Below are positions 53,537 to 63,617 of a stretch of DNA of 64,000 nucleotides, piece after piece. Location of the stretch: positions 1-64,000 of the forward strand of contig NZ_QRAP01000003.1 of NCBI RefSeq assembly GCF_003363015.1, in the 5' to 3' direction. Numbering within the stretch: the stretch's first letter is position 1; each line of letters opens with the position of its first letter. The notes under the pieces are model-generated. The model saw only the letters and a list, made by a program, of their open reading frames with translations, was not told where the DNA came from and searched no databases. The translations under genes and the position numbers were made by a program. The DNA comes from Enterobacillus tribolii (GTDB lineage Bacteria > Pseudomonadota > Gammaproteobacteria > Enterobacterales > Enterobacteriaceae).

Positions 53537-54088
53537 TCAACGCTGCGCCAGAAAATCCCGCGCTAAAAACAAAGCGCTGACGTTACGCGCTTCGCAGAAA
53601 TCCGGCTCTTCCAGCAGTTCCATCATGCGCGCCACCGGCCAGCGTACCACCGGCATCTCCTCCGGCTCATCCCCTTCCAGCCGCTTGGGATATAAACCTT
53701 CCGCCAGCACGATATTCATCTTGCTGGAGAAATAAGAGGGCGCCATCGTCAGCTTGCGCAAAAAACTGAAACGCTCGCCGCCATAACCCGCCTCTTCCAT
53801 CAGTTCACGGTTAGCCGCCTGAAAAACCTGCTCGCCGGGATCAATCAACCCCTTGGGGAACCCCAGTTCATACTCTTCAAGCCCTACCGCATATTCCCGG
53901 ATAAGCAGCAGGTCATCGCCCAACACGGGGACGATCATCACGGCTTCGCGATCCGACGGACGCATGCGCTCATACTGGCGGTGTACGCCGTTACTGAACT
54001 CAAGATCCACCGTTTCAACATTGAACAAACGTGAACGCGCGATGGTGGCCACTCTGAGGATTTTTGGTTTTTGCTGTAATTTATCCAT
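53537..54088 (-). CDS. nudE: ADP compounds hydrolase NudE
   Basis: Nudix hydrolase of NADH, ADP-ribose and diadenosine polyphosphates. 183 residues from ATG 54088 (E. coli 186). The Nudix box is visible: GLIDPGEQVFQAANRELMEEAG. It lies between mrcA and igaA as in E. coli. Longer frame from 54133 lacks a start match and is not used. Confidence 0.95.
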   Translation of the reverse strand: MDKLQQKPKILRVATIARSRLFNVETVDLEFSNGVHRQYERMRPSDREAVMIVPVLGDDLLLIREYAVGLEEYELGFPKGLIDPGEQVFQAANRELMEEAGYGGERFSFLRKLTMAPSYFSSKMNIVLAEGLYPKRLEGDEPEEMPVVRWPVARMMELLEEPDFCEARNVSALFLARDFLAQR

Positions 54089-54542
54089 GGTTGTCTCGGC
54101 TAAAAATACCCTGCGTTTTTTGTAACAGTTCAAACTACGCCTGGTATAACGCGGTATCGTACATGTCTTTTTTAGACATTGATCACGTTATCATGACCGC
54201 CATTGTGCTTGAGATTCCGGTAAAATCGCAACAATTGTTGCATTATTTTTACCATTCAGTACCCGCCGGTAATGACATAAAAAATAAGCATAACAATAAA
54301 AAGAACTCGCCCGCCCGCAGCCCGCTTCGGCGGGCAGCCTTAATAACCCTATGCAGAAAAGTGCCCATTCGCCAGGTAAAAAATCGGACAATGCTGATAC
54401 TTTCTTATGAAGAAGGCTTTTAACCTCTAGTCAGTTTCAAATAAAAAAGTTCTCTGCGTTAGAAGCAAACCGTTTTTATAACATATAGTTATATTAGTAA
54501 CCTGATTCCTCAGTATAATGTCACCTTGCATAGGGATAGCAA
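54089..54542. promoter_or_regulatory. Divergent control region nudE-igaA
   Basis: 454 bp with no supported gene. GCCCGC-TTCG-GCGGGC (54320-54335) is a perfect hairpin with a UUCG-type tetraloop. A perfect igaA -10 TATAAT lies at 54514-54519. Just upstream, TATAAC-ATATA-GTTATA (54477-54493) is a palindrome near the -35 region. Confidence 0.5.
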
Positions 54543-56711
54543 ATGGTGAAACCAGCGGTCACTATGATATTACCTGACGGGGTTGGCATGAGTGCATCGG
54601 TCATTGCATTAATCATCTTGATCCCCTGTTTGCTCGCTGTTGGATGCCTTTATTGGATTAGCATGAAAAGATCTGCATTGCTGACATCATCGTTTCCTTT
54701 CAGGAAAGCTAAACAGCGCAAACTCAGCGCGGATGAGCTGTATGCCATCGAACGCTATCTGGAAAGCCTGTCACCTCAGGCGACTTCCCGTGCGGCAGGT
54801 ACGCAGCTTTCACCACTTTACCATCGGCTCAGTCCGCAGGGCGACCGCGTCTATCCGCTGACGCACACCATCACCCGCTATGGGCTGAGCGTTGACGATC
54901 CTAACTACCGTCGCTATTACCTTGATAATCTGGAAATTCACCTGCCGCCGTTTTGGGAGCAGTTCATTGCAGACGAAAACCGTCTGGAAGTGATCAAAAC
55001 CCACAGCATACCGCTGGTGATCTCCATCAACGGGCACTCCCTGACGGAGTATACCCGCGAAGAAATGCCGCGCTTCAGCGACGACTCCGCCCAGGCCTCG
55101 ATCCGCCCGGCGGAAAGCGAGCAAATTGAGCTGACCGGCGTGCGCAAAGAAACCTATCTTGAGCATCAGCTGACTCAGCGGACCGGCATCAGGGAATCTG
55201 TCATACTCGTCGCCGCCATGCTTCTGCTCTATCTCAGCCTGTTCTCGCCGGAGGCGTTGGTTCCCTGGCTGCTGGCGCTTGCCGCCGGGCTTGTCATCTG
55301 GGGCGTCTGGCGGCTGTACAGCGCGCCCGCGGAGCAAACGCTGAAAGAAGTGCACTGCCTGCGGGGCATTCCCAAACGCTGGGGGCTGTTCGGCGACTCT
55401 AACGTTGGTAAGATCAATAACGTCTCGCTGGGAACCATTGATCTGATTTATCCCGCGCACTGGCAGAATTACATACAGCACGACCTGGGCCAGAACACAG
55501 ACATTGAAATGTATCTCAACCGTCACGTGGTGCGTCAGGGCCGTTTCCTCTCCCTGCATGACGAAGTGAAGCATTTTCCCCTGCAACGCTGGGGCCATAA
55601 CGCGGTTCTGGCCTGCGGCGCGACGTTGATTCTGACCCTGTTGCTGACCACCCTGCCGCTGAGCATCCCCTTCAAGCTCAGTGCCGCATGGATACACGGC
55701 ACCCATGACCTCAGCGTGACGGACGTGAAAACCCTTTCCGCCCTGCCGTTGCGGGTGGGGGACACCCTGGACATTCAGGGCTCAGGCATGTGCCGTGTTC
55801 CGGCCGTGTATCAGGAAGGCAAAAGTTATCCGTTCATGCCGTTCGACTGTTCCGAAATCTACTGGAACACCGCCGCCCCACTGGCCGTGCCGTCATCCGA
55901 CGTCATCGACAACGCCAGCGCCCTGCTGGCAAGCGTTAACCGCCAGATGAATCCTGGCAGCGGCACCGAACAGAAGGTTAACCCCCAGTTAGCCAGCGCC
56001 ATCCAGAAATCAGGCATGCTGTTATTAGACGACTTCGGCGACATCGTGCTGCGTGCCGAGGATTTGTGCGGTCAGCAGCAGGCGGAATGCGGCCGGCTGA
56101 AGAATGCCCTGCTTAACCTGGGCAACAGCACGTCATGGGATACGCTGGTGAAAAAAGCCGAAAGCGGGAAACTCGACGGGGTCAACGTTTTGCTGCGCCC
56201 CGCCAGCGCCCAGCAGCTTTCAGACATCGTTAACAGCGCCGTGTCTTCGTTCTATTACCGGGAAACCCGTCAGGCCGCGCAGTCACTGGCCGTAACGCCG
56301 CCGAACGGCTTCCTGATCGTCAGTGATGAAGGCAAACCGCTGGTGAATCACGCCCAGCCGTCGGTATCTCTGTATGACTACAACTCCATCGACCAGTGGC
56401 GCGAGCTGGAAAACCTGTCGCGCCAGTTGCTGGTTACCCCTTTCACGGCGCGTGGGGTCATTACCGACATCAGCACCGACGCCAACGGCACCCGCCACAT
56501 CGTGCTGCACAGCGAGCCGGACATCATGACGCTGTGGCGTTACGCCGGCACCTGTTTGCTGATTATGGTCGTCGTGGCCATCGTCGTGGTGAACCTCGGC
56601 CTGCTGCTGATGCGCCTGCAAAAGAACATGCGCCGTATTCCCGCGATCCAGCATTATTATGATCGCTGCATCAACCCGTCATTCTCATCTTTCGATCTCT
56701 CCCCCAGATAA
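54543..56711 (+). CDS. igaA: Intracellular growth attenuator IgaA (Rcs pathway repressor)
   Basis: Inner-membrane protein that restrains the RcsCDB envelope stress phosphorelay. 722 residues (E. coli YrfF 711). N-terminal membrane segment (VIALIILIPCLLAVGCLYWI), cytosolic domain, membrane segments near 222-258 and 360-378, a large periplasmic domain with paired Cys (SGMCRVP, FDCSEI, LCGQQQAECG), and a last helix near the C-terminus. AGGGA precedes the ATG at 54543; ATG 54588 is an alternative. Confidence 0.94.
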   Translation: MVKPAVTMILPDGVGMSASVIALIILIPCLLAVGCLYWISMKRSALLTSSFPFRKAKQRKLSADELYAIERYLESLSPQATSRAAGTQLSPLYHRLSPQGDRVYPLTHTITRYGLSVDDPNYRRYYLDNLEIHLPPFWEQFIADENRLEVIKTHSIPLVISINGHSLTEYTREEMPRFSDDSAQASIRPAESEQIELTGVRKETYLEHQLTQRTGIRESVILVAAMLLLYLSLFSPEALVPWLLALAAGLVIWGVWRLYSAPAEQTLKEVHCLRGIPKRWGLFGDSNVGKINNVSLGTIDLIYPAHWQNYIQHDLGQNTDIEMYLNRHVVRQGRFLSLHDEVKHFPLQRWGHNAVLACGATLILTLLLTTLPLSIPFKLSAAWIHGTHDLSVTDVKTLSALPLRVGDTLDIQGSGMCRVPAVYQEGKSYPFMPFDCSEIYWNTAAPLAVPSSDVIDNASALLASVNRQMNPGSGTEQKVNPQLASAIQKSGMLLLDDFGDIVLRAEDLCGQQQAECGRLKNALLNLGNSTSWDTLVKKAESGKLDGVNVLLRPASAQQLSDIVNSAVSSFYYRETRQAAQSLAVTPPNGFLIVSDEGKPLVNHAQPSVSLYDYNSIDQWRELENLSRQLLVTPFTARGVITDISTDANGTRHIVLHSEPDIMTLWRYAGTCLLIMVVVAIVVVNLGLLLMRLQKNMRRIPAIQHYYDRCINPSFSSFDLSPR

Positions 56712-56834
56712 AAAAATTACCGGAGGCGGAATTCGCCTCCGGCATGACAAGCCCGCGCGGGAAAAATATACTTTACCGATATCGGCCGTTTTCCGCTTCG
56801 CGGGCGGCCCGACCTCACCCGATACGGAGGCCGC

Positions 56835-57509
56835 ATGGTTCCTGATTTTGACTGGCAAGAAATAGATACCGTCCTGTTAGACATGGACGGCACGTTGTTG
56901 GATCTGGAGTTCGACAACTATTTCTGGCTACAGCTGGTGCCCCGCACGCTGAGCGAGCAGCGCGGGATTTCCCCGGAAGAAGCGCGCGATCTGGTTTTTC
57001 AGGAGTATCAGGCCGTACAGCATACGCTGGACTGGTATTGCATCGATTACTGGTGCGAACGGCTGAATCTGGATATTTACCGGATGACGACCGACGTCGG
57101 CCCGCGCGCCCGTCTGCGCCAGGATACGCGCCCCTTCCTCGATGCCCTGCGCGCCAGCGGCCGGCGTACCATCCTGCTGACCAATGCCCATCCGCACAGC
57201 CTGTCGGTGAAGGTGCAACACACCGGGTTGGACCAGCACCTTGATTTATTATTATCCACCCATACATTTGGTTATCCCAAAGAAGATCGGCGGCTGTGGG
57301 AGGCGGTGGAACAACACACCGGCCTCGACCCGGCGCGAACGCTGTTCGTGGATGATGCGGAACCGATTCTGGACGCGGCCAGCCATTATGGCATCCGCTA
57401 CTGCCTGGGCGTCAGCAACCCTGACTCCAGCACCGGCGAAAAGACGTTTGCCCGTCATCCGTCGATGAACGATTACCGCATCCTGCTGCCCGCTTTTCAG
57501 CCGCGCTGA
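56835..57509 (+). CDS. yrfG: HAD-family GMP/IMP nucleotidase YrfG
   Basis: Cytosolic 5'-nucleotidase for purine monophosphates. 224 residues (E. coli 222). Nucleophile motif LLDMDGTLLDLEFDN, then LLTNAHPHS and the acidic LFVDDAEPILDAA. In the igaA-yrfG-hslR-hslO series, 24 bp ahead of hslR. Confidence 0.94.
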   Translation: MVPDFDWQEIDTVLLDMDGTLLDLEFDNYFWLQLVPRTLSEQRGISPEEARDLVFQEYQAVQHTLDWYCIDYWCERLNLDIYRMTTDVGPRARLRQDTRPFLDALRASGRRTILLTNAHPHSLSVKVQHTGLDQHLDLLLSTHTFGYPKEDRRLWEAVEQHTGLDPARTLFVDDAEPILDAASHYGIRYCLGVSNPDSSTGEKTFARHPSMNDYRILLPAFQPR

Positions 57510-57533
57510 GCGCAAACGGATCAAGGAGCCGCA

Positions 57534-57944
57534 ATGAAAGAACGACATCAACAGGACGATGGCGTTGTCCGTCTGGATAAATGGCTGTGGGCCGCACGCT
57601 TTTACAAAACGCGCGCGCTGGCACGGGAGATGATCGACGGCGGCAAAGTGCATTACAACGGCCAGCGCGGCAAGCCCAGCAAGGCCGTGGAGGTGGGCGC
57701 GGAGCTTAAGCTGCGTCAGGGGAACGATGAACGCACCATCATCGTCATGGCGCTGTCCGCCCAGCGGCGCGGCGCCGAAGAAGCGCAGCGGCTTTATCAG
57801 GAAACCGCCGCCAGCATAGAGAACCGCGAGAAAGTCGCGCAGGCGCGCAAGATGAACGCCCTGACCATGCCGCACCCCGAGCGCAGGCCGGATAAGAAAG
57901 AGCGGCGCAATCTGATCAAATTTAAATACGGCGCACCGGAATAA
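57534..57944 (+). CDS. hslR: Ribosome-associated heat shock protein Hsp15
   Basis: RNA-binding protein that recycles 50S subunits carrying stalled nascent chains. 136 residues (E. coli 133). S4 RNA-binding domain in [33 protein letters not shown], basic C-terminal tail. AAGGAG lies 7 bases upstream of the ATG. Next to hslO. Confidence 0.95.
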   Translation: MKERHQQDDGVVRLDKWLWAARFYKTRALAREMIDGGKVHYNGQRGKPSKAVEVGAELKLRQGNDERTIIVMALSAQRRGAEEAQRLYQETAASIENREKVAQARKMNALTMPHPERRPDKKERRNLIKFKYGAPE

Positions 57945-57969
57945 ACCGGCCGCAAACGAGAGAAAAGCT

Positions 57970-58851
57970 ATGTCCAATCATGACCAACTGCATCGTTATC
58001 TGTTCGAAAACCTCGCCGTGCGCGGCGAACTGGTAACGGCGAGCGAAACCTATCAGCACATGCTGGAAAATCATCAGTATCCGCAGGAAGTGCAAAACCT
58101 GCTCGGCGAACTGTTGGTCGCCACCAGCCTGCTGACCGCCACGCTCAAGTTCGACGGAGAAATCACCGTGCAGTTGCAGGGCGACGGCCCGCTGCGCCTG
58201 GCCGTGATCAACGGCAACAATCGTCAGGAAATGCGCGGTATGGCCCGGCTGCAGGGTGACATCGCGCCCGGCAGCAGCCTGAAAGAGATGGTCGGCAACG
58301 GGTATCTGGTCATCACCATCACGCCGGAGGAAGGTGAGCGTTATCAGGGCGTCGTGGCCCTGGACGGCGATACGCTGGCGGTCTGCCTGGAAGGCTATTT
58401 CATGCAGTCTGAACAGTTGCCCACCCGCCTGTTTATCCGCACCGGCGAAGCCAATGGCAAACCCGCCGCCGCCGGCATGCTGCTGCAAATCGTGCCGGCG
58501 CAGCCCAACAGTGCGGACGATCTGAACCACCTGACCCAGCTCACAGCCACGGTCAAGGCGGAAGAACTGTTCACCCTGCCGGCCAACGAAGTGCTGTACC
58601 GCCTGTATCATCAGGAAGAAGTCACCCTGTATGAACCGCAGGACGTTACCTTCCGCTGCACCTGTTCGCGGGAACGCTGCGCCAACGCGCTGCTGACCGT
58701 GAACCCGGAGGAGCTGGAAGACATGCTGGAAAAAGAGGGCAACATCGATATGCATTGCGACTTCTGCGGAGCGAACTATGTGTTTGATTCTGCCGATGTT
58801 AAATCTCTGCTGGCCGGTCACCCCACCGAGCAGGTTAACAACCTGCATTAA
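57970..58851 (+). CDS. hslO: Redox-regulated chaperone Hsp33
   Basis: Holdase chaperone activated by oxidation and unfolding. 293 residues (E. coli 292). The four zinc-binding Cys are in CTCSRERC and CDFCGANY near the C-terminus, in the CxC/CxxC arrangement of the redox switch. 25 bp after hslR, followed by a terminator. Confidence 0.97.
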   Translation: MSNHDQLHRYLFENLAVRGELVTASETYQHMLENHQYPQEVQNLLGELLVATSLLTATLKFDGEITVQLQGDGPLRLAVINGNNRQEMRGMARLQGDIAPGSSLKEMVGNGYLVITITPEEGERYQGVVALDGDTLAVCLEGYFMQSEQLPTRLFIRTGEANGKPAAAGMLLQIVPAQPNSADDLNHLTQLTATVKAEELFTLPANEVLYRLYHQEEVTLYEPQDVTFRCTCSRERCANALLTVNPEELEDMLEKEGNIDMHCDFCGANYVFDSADVKSLLAGHPTEQVNNLH

Positions 58852-58879
58852 AAAAGTTTTTGCTTTATTCAAATAAATT

Positions 58880-58903
58880 AAGCCCACAATTTGTGGGCTT
58901 TTT
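58880..58903 (+). terminator. Terminator of hslRO
   Basis: AAGCCCAC and GTGGGCTT pair around AATTT, then TTT. It sits 28 bp after the hslO stop. Confidence 0.85.
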
Positions 58904-59078
58904 CATTGATTTATCTCAGGTTACATAGATGATTTTGCAGAATTTTCCGTGTTTTACATCTCAAATACTAATGAAATAAAAATGAAATTCATTTTTTTTG
59001 ATAGTACTCTCGGTTATCCCACATCTTATCTACCTACAATTAGCACAAAATAAATTTTAATATCTAAGGAGTAGTGAC

Positions 59079-60698
59079 ATGCACGTCAAAGGTTTAACCG
59101 CAGCGGATCTGGCAACCTACGGCATCACTGGTGTAACAGAGGTTGTTTACAATCCGAGTTATGACCTGCTCTTTACCGAAGAAACGTCTGCCTCCCTACA
59201 AGGCTATGAGCGCGGCACCCTTACTACGCTGGGCGCCGTATCCGTTGACACCGGTATTTTTACCGGTCGTTCCCCGAAGGATAAATACATCGTGCGTGAT
59301 GATGTCTCGCGCGACACCGTCTGGTGGGCCGACCAGGGCAAAGGTAAAAATGACAACAAACCGATTTCCCCGGAAATCTGGCAGCATCTGAAAGGGTTGG
59401 TCACCACCCAGCTGTCCGGCAAGCGTTTGTTCGTCGTCGACGCCTTCTGCGGTGCTAACGCCGACACCCGTCTGAGCGTACGTTTCATCACCGAGGTGGC
59501 CTGGCAGGCACACTTCGTTAAGAACATGTTCATTCGCCCGTCTGACGAAGAACTGGCCGGCTTCAAACCCGACTTCATCGTCATGAACGGTGCCAAGTGC
59601 ACCAACCCGCAGTGGAAAGAACAGGGCCTGAACTCCGAGAACTTCGTGGCATTTAACCTGACCGAGCGCATGCAGCTGATCGGCGGGACCTGGTACGGCG
59701 GCGAAATGAAGAAGGGCATGTTCTCCATCATGAACTACCTGCTGCCGCTGAAAGGCATCGCCTCTATGCACTGCTCCGCCAACGTGGGCGAGAAAGGCGA
59801 CGTGGCCGTGTTCTTCGGCCTGTCCGGCACCGGCAAAACCACGCTGTCTACCGATCCGAAGCGCCAGCTGATCGGCGATGACGAGCACGGCTGGGACGAC
59901 GACGGCGTCTTCAACTTCGAAGGCGGCTGCTACGCCAAGACCATCAAGCTGTCCGAAGAGGCCGAGCCGGACATCTACCACGCTATCACCCGCGATGCTT
60001 TGCTGGAAAACGTCACGGTACGTCCGGACGGCAGCGTAGACTTTGACGACGGTTCGAAAACGGAAAACACCCGCGTTTCTTACCCGATTTACCACATCAA
60101 GAACATCGTTAAGCCGGTTTCCAAAGCGGGCCACGCCAAGAAGGTGATCTTCCTGACCGCGGACGCCTTCGGCGTACTGCCGCCGGTTTCCCGCCTGACG
60201 GCCGATCAGACTCAGTATCACTTCCTGTCCGGCTTTACCGCGAAACTGGCAGGCACCGAGCGCGGCATCACCGAACCGACGCCGACCTTCTCTTCCTGCT
60301 TCGGCGCGGCGTTCCTGACGCTGCACCCGACCAAGTACGCAGAAGTGCTGGTTAAGCGCATGCAGGCCGCAGGCGCGCAGGCTTACCTGGTGAACACCGG
60401 CTGGAACGGCACCGGTAAGCGTATCTCCATTAAAGATACCCGCGGCATCATCGACGCCATCCTGTCCGGCGAGATCGACAACGCAGAAACCTTCACGCTG
60501 CCGATCTTCAACCTGGCGGTACCGACCTCACTGCCCGGCGTCAACCCGGACATCCTGGACCCGCGTGCAACTTACGCCAACCAGGAGCAGTGGCAGGAAA
60601 AAGCGCGGGATCTGGCGCAGCGTTTCATCACCAACTTTGACAAGTACACTGACACCCCGGCGGGTGAAGCGCTGGTCAAGGCTGGTCCGAAACTGTAA
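59079..60698 (+). CDS. pckA: Phosphoenolpyruvate carboxykinase (ATP)
   Basis: Gluconeogenic enzyme converting oxaloacetate to PEP. 539 residues (E. coli 540). Kinase P-loop [27 protein letters not shown] and the Mn-binding HCSANVG segment are intact. RBS AAGGAG upstream. In E. coli envZ-ompR lies near here; in this genome the next genes are a TetR regulator and the microcompartment region. Confidence 0.97.
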   Translation: MHVKGLTAADLATYGITGVTEVVYNPSYDLLFTEETSASLQGYERGTLTTLGAVSVDTGIFTGRSPKDKYIVRDDVSRDTVWWADQGKGKNDNKPISPEIWQHLKGLVTTQLSGKRLFVVDAFCGANADTRLSVRFITEVAWQAHFVKNMFIRPSDEELAGFKPDFIVMNGAKCTNPQWKEQGLNSENFVAFNLTERMQLIGGTWYGGEMKKGMFSIMNYLLPLKGIASMHCSANVGEKGDVAVFFGLSGTGKTTLSTDPKRQLIGDDEHGWDDDGVFNFEGGCYAKTIKLSEEAEPDIYHAITRDALLENVTVRPDGSVDFDDGSKTENTRVSYPIYHIKNIVKPVSKAGHAKKVIFLTADAFGVLPPVSRLTADQTQYHFLSGFTAKLAGTERGITEPTPTFSSCFGAAFLTLHPTKYAEVLVKRMQAAGAQAYLVNTGWNGTGKRISIKDTRGIIDAILSGEIDNAETFTLPIFNLAVPTSLPGVNPDILDPRATYANQEQWQEKARDLAQRFITNFDKYTDTPAGEALVKAGPKL

Positions 60699-60728
60699 CG
60701 CCGTTTAGATTAAGCAATTTAATCCCTC

Positions 60729-60758
60729 AAAAGGCCATTCAATGAATGGCCTTTTTTT
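60729..60758 (+). terminator. Terminator of pckA
   Basis: AAAAGGCCATTC and GAATGGCCTTTT pair around AAT, then TTT. Strong rho-independent terminator 30 bp after the stop. Confidence 0.95.
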
Positions 60759-60926
60759 ATGGTAACCGCTCCACTAAGTAAAATTCCGCATAATCAATAT
60801 GTTGATGTCAATCCCTGAGAAATTAACGCTGGTGATATTCACACAATGAGATAACTGTGAGGCGAAACACATTACGGGGAAAATGCGATTTTACCGACCG
60901 GGGACCGTTGATGCCGATCAATAATA

Positions 60927-60950
60927 ATCATACCGTCTGGTCGGTATGAT
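60927..60950. promoter_or_regulatory. TetR-family operator ahead of the tetR gene
   Basis: ATCATACCG and CGGTATGAT are perfect 9-bp arms around TCTGGT. It ends 6 bp before the tetR ATG. An AT-rich AATAAT (60921-60926) just upstream could be the -10, so the repressor would sit on its own promoter/start region. Confidence 0.8.
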
Positions 60951-60956
60951 CCAGTC

Positions 60957-61544
60957 ATGACCAACGATACCCCCCAGCATAAAAAGAAAAACCCGGCCCG
61001 CTTGCATGAGCAACTTCTGGAAGCCGCCAGCATTATTGCCGCCCGCAGCGGTATCGCTTCCCTGTCGCTTAATGCGGTCGCTCAGGAAGCCGGTGTCAGC
61101 AAGGGCGGGTTGCTGCATCATTTTCCCGGCAAGCAGGCGCTGATTCATGCGTTGTACGAACGGTTGCTGGCAACCATGGAGAAGAACATCCTGGCGCTCA
61201 TGTCGCTCGACCCCGAACCCTACGGCCGTTTTACCCGCACCTACCTGATTTATCTGGCCGGGTTGAACGGCACCGACGAAAGCCGGCAGTTGGCGGTGCT
61301 GTCGCTGGCGATGCCCGATGAAAACGTGCTGCGCAAATGCTGGCGCGACTGGATGCTGAAACACCTGGCTAACGGCGACGAACTGGACAACAGCCCCACC
61401 GGCACCCTCGTGCGCTACGCCGCCGACGGCCTGTGGCTCTCCGAGCTGACCGAAGGCCCCACGTTGCCCCCGCAGCATCGCCAGGCGTTGGTTGATCGGC
61501 TATGCGCAATGACGTACCGGCAGGCGGACAAAATGGCGGAGTGA
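60957..61544 (+). CDS. TetR/AcrR family transcriptional regulator
   Basis: 195 residues. N-terminal helix-turn-helix (LLEAASIIAARSGIASLSLNAVAQEAGVSKGGLLHHFPGKQAL) and a ligand-binding helical domain. No clear Shine-Dalgarno precedes the ATG; the leader is very short, so it may be nearly leaderless. 7 bp ahead of the ToxR-like gene, hence probably one operon. Autorepression by the operator at 60927-60950 is likely; the ligand is unknown. Confidence 0.9.
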   Translation: MTNDTPQHKKKNPARLHEQLLEAASIIAARSGIASLSLNAVAQEAGVSKGGLLHHFPGKQALIHALYERLLATMEKNILALMSLDPEPYGRFTRTYLIYLAGLNGTDESRQLAVLSLAMPDENVLRKCWRDWMLKHLANGDELDNSPTGTLVRYAADGLWLSELTEGPTLPPQHRQALVDRLCAMTYRQADKMAE

Positions 61545-61551
61545 AGCGAGC

Positions 61552-62379
61552 ATGCGATATAAAATCAACGCAACCCTGTATTACGATGCCTGTGACGGCT
61601 CGCTGACGTTGCCGGGCAGCGACCAACCTGACACACACCTTTCCATTACCGCCAACGCCCTGCTGTTCTTTTTTATCCGCAATCCGGGGATCATCAGCCG
61701 CGACGAAGTGCTGAAAAAAGTCTGGGACGACAACGGGCTGACGTCCTCCAACAGCAACCTGAACCAGTACCTGAGCCTGCTGCGCAAGACGCTCCGCTAC
61801 TACGGCGTGGAAAACATCATTATCACGATCCCCAAAGGCAACCTTGAGCTCAATCCTGAGGTCGTCATTGAGTTAGTGGACGACCAGCCGCGTTATAAAA
61901 TCGACGCAGGGGAAGAGAGCGTTTCCATCCCCGAAGCGCCTGCCGCGGACGAACCGCCTGCCGGGAACCACGCCGACGCCCCGCCCCCCGAAGCCTGCGC
62001 GCCATTGCCGTCACGGGGCGTATGCTGGTATCTCGCCAGCGGCCTGCTGCTGCTTTTCACTCTGGCCCTCGGCGCTTATACCTTCTTCGGCAATCCGCTT
62101 TCCCGGCCTGTCGCCCTGACGCCGATTTCCCACAGCCAGTGCGAGCTGCTGGTGAACGACGACATGCTCAACACCGCTGCCGGCAAAACCAATTTCGACG
62201 CCGTGCGTCAGCGGCTGGCGCTGAAATGCCAGCCGGGCGAACGTTTCGTGTTCTTCTACGGCGACAAACTACAAACCAACGGGTTGGGACGGGTCTTCCT
62301 CGCGCATTGCGCCATGCACGAAGCCAATCCGTTCAGCTACTGTGACAACTATTTTTATTATTCATGGAATCCGCAATGA
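61552..62379 (+). CDS. ToxR/CadC/MarT-like membrane-anchored winged-helix regulator
   Basis: 275 residues. Cytosolic OmpR-type winged helix at about residues 1-105 (ANALLFFFIRNPGIISRDEVLKKVWDD, NLNQYLSLLRKTLRYYG). An acidic/Pro-rich linker, one transmembrane helix at about 158-179 (WYLASGLLLLFTLALGAYTFF), and a periplasmic domain with several Cys. It resembles MarT of Salmonella by layout, and its partner resembles FidL. Seven bp after tetR; overlaps the next gene by ATGA. Confidence 0.85.
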   Translation: MRYKINATLYYDACDGSLTLPGSDQPDTHLSITANALLFFFIRNPGIISRDEVLKKVWDDNGLTSSNSNLNQYLSLLRKTLRYYGVENIIITIPKGNLELNPEVVIELVDDQPRYKIDAGEESVSIPEAPAADEPPAGNHADAPPPEACAPLPSRGVCWYLASGLLLLFTLALGAYTFFGNPLSRPVALTPISHSQCELLVNDDMLNTAAGKTNFDAVRQRLALKCQPGERFVFFYGDKLQTNGLGRVFLAHCAMHEANPFSYCDNYFYYSWNPQ

Positions 62380-62891
62380 AACTGACCGCCAAAATGCTGT
62401 TCCTGCTTTCACTGTTGCTGTTCCTGCTGGTCGCCGCGGCCTCCGTCTACCGCCTGTCATCGCAGGGCGATGGCATGATGACCTGCTCAACCAAGGCAAT
62501 CATGCGGTTTGAAAACATGGAGAAAGAAAACGTTAACGGCAATATTCATTTTACCTTCGGCGCCAACGGCAACGGCTCGATCGTGGTGGAGGGCTACACC
62601 GACTCCGACGCCGGCTGGCTCTACCTGCAACGTTACGTGAAGTTCACCTACACCACCAAACGCATCTCCGCCACCGATCGCCACTACCGCATCAGCAAGT
62701 GGGAATCGTCCGCGTCCTCCATCGATCAATCCCCGAACGTCATTTTCGACTACTTCATGCGTGAAATGTCAGACAGCCATGACGGCCTGTTCCTCAATGC
62801 CCAGCAGTTGAATGGCACCTCCCTGCTGCTCAGCTCAATCAATTCACCGCTGTTCATCTGCACCCTGAAGCCCGGCAGCAAGTTCGGCTGA
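62376..62891 (+). CDS. FidL-like membrane protein
   Basis: 171 residues from ATG 62376, which overlaps the preceding stop as ATGA; the longer 62364 start is less likely. N-terminal anchor (MLFLLSLLLFLLVAAASVY) and a periplasmic domain with Cys in MMTCSTKAIMRFENM and FICTLKPGS. The pairing with a ToxR-like protein is like MarT-FidL and ToxR-ToxS. Its role may be to modulate the regulator in the periplasm; this is inference. Confidence 0.78.
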   Translation: MKLTAKMLFLLSLLLFLLVAAASVYRLSSQGDGMMTCSTKAIMRFENMEKENVNGNIHFTFGANGNGSIVVEGYTDSDAGWLYLQRYVKFTYTTKRISATDRHYRISKWESSASSIDQSPNVIFDYFMREMSDSHDGLFLNAQQLNGTSLLLSSINSPLFICTLKPGSKFG

Positions 62892-63321
62892 CAGTCACGT
62901 CGCCATCACTTCACCCAACAAATAATAAAACGCACGATTTGCTTTCACTCCCCAAATTCCCCTTCCGCTAAAGCGTGAACTCTCCCGCACTTTACCCCGT
63001 CGCCCAAAGCCAATAATCACCATTTATTTATCAAGCCATTAACAAAAACAAACGGGCCTTTACCTTCCCTTCATCCCGCGCTTTCCCGCACATTCTCAAC
63101 GCTAAATCACCCGCCACAAAACAGGATGAACAGATAAATAGCCCCGTTAAAAACATCAAAAATCAGAATAAAAAACCATATCAACCCACTTACCGAATTT
63201 ATATTCCGTTTGTTTCCCAGGCTCATATAGTGACTGCGGACGTCCTTTCTGCGCCTGCGCAGCACCGGCGCAGCAGGCGGACGGTAACAAAATGGAAACC
63301 TGTTCTGTGGAGGAAACAACA
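62892..63321 (+). promoter_or_regulatory. Leader/control region of the microcompartment genes
   Basis: 430 bp without a supported gene. The left two thirds are AT-rich with weak promoter candidates (TATAGT at 63226-63231). Between 63250 and 63278 a GC-rich segment can form a hairpin (CGCCTGCGC with GCGCAGCAGGCG). GTGGAGG is the RBS of the first shell gene. The in-frame start before 63322 lies across the RBS and was not used. Confidence 0.55.
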
Positions 63322-63600
63322 ATGGGTGAGGCATTAGGTTTGATCGAAACCAAAGGGTTGGTGGCCTGCATTGAAGCCGCCGACGCCATGTGCAAGGCGG
63401 CCAACGTTGAGCTGATCGGCTATGAAAACGTCGGTTCCGGGCTGGTCACCGCCATGGTGAAAGGGGACGTCGGCGCGGTGAAGGCCGCGGTGGATTCCGG
63501 CGTAGAGTCGGCGCGGCGCATCGGCGAAGTCGTGACTTCGCTGGTCATCGCCCGCCCGCACAACGACATCGGCAAAATCGTGATTAAACACAAAGCATAA
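63322..63600 (+). CDS. BMC-H microcompartment shell protein 1
   Basis: 92-residue single BMC domain; forms hexagonal tiles with a small central pore in the shell. Begins [24 protein letters not shown]; the ATG at 63322 follows GGAGG. Same family as PduA/EutM. Three tandem copies suggest a choline-type (GRM2, cut) locus with CmcA/B/C-like shell genes; this is inference, as no enzyme genes are in the window. First of the array. Confidence 0.92.
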   Translation: MGEALGLIETKGLVACIEAADAMCKAANVELIGYENVGSGLVTAMVKGDVGAVKAAVDSGVESARRIGEVVTSLVIARPHNDIGKIVIKHKA

Positions 63601-63617
63601 CGGCGGAGGAATACAAG

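Noticed and set aside
63292-63321. Longer start for the first shell gene ([10 protein letters not shown])
   Set aside because: It would translate the GGAGG ribosome-binding site, and all family members begin at the internal MGEALGLIE.
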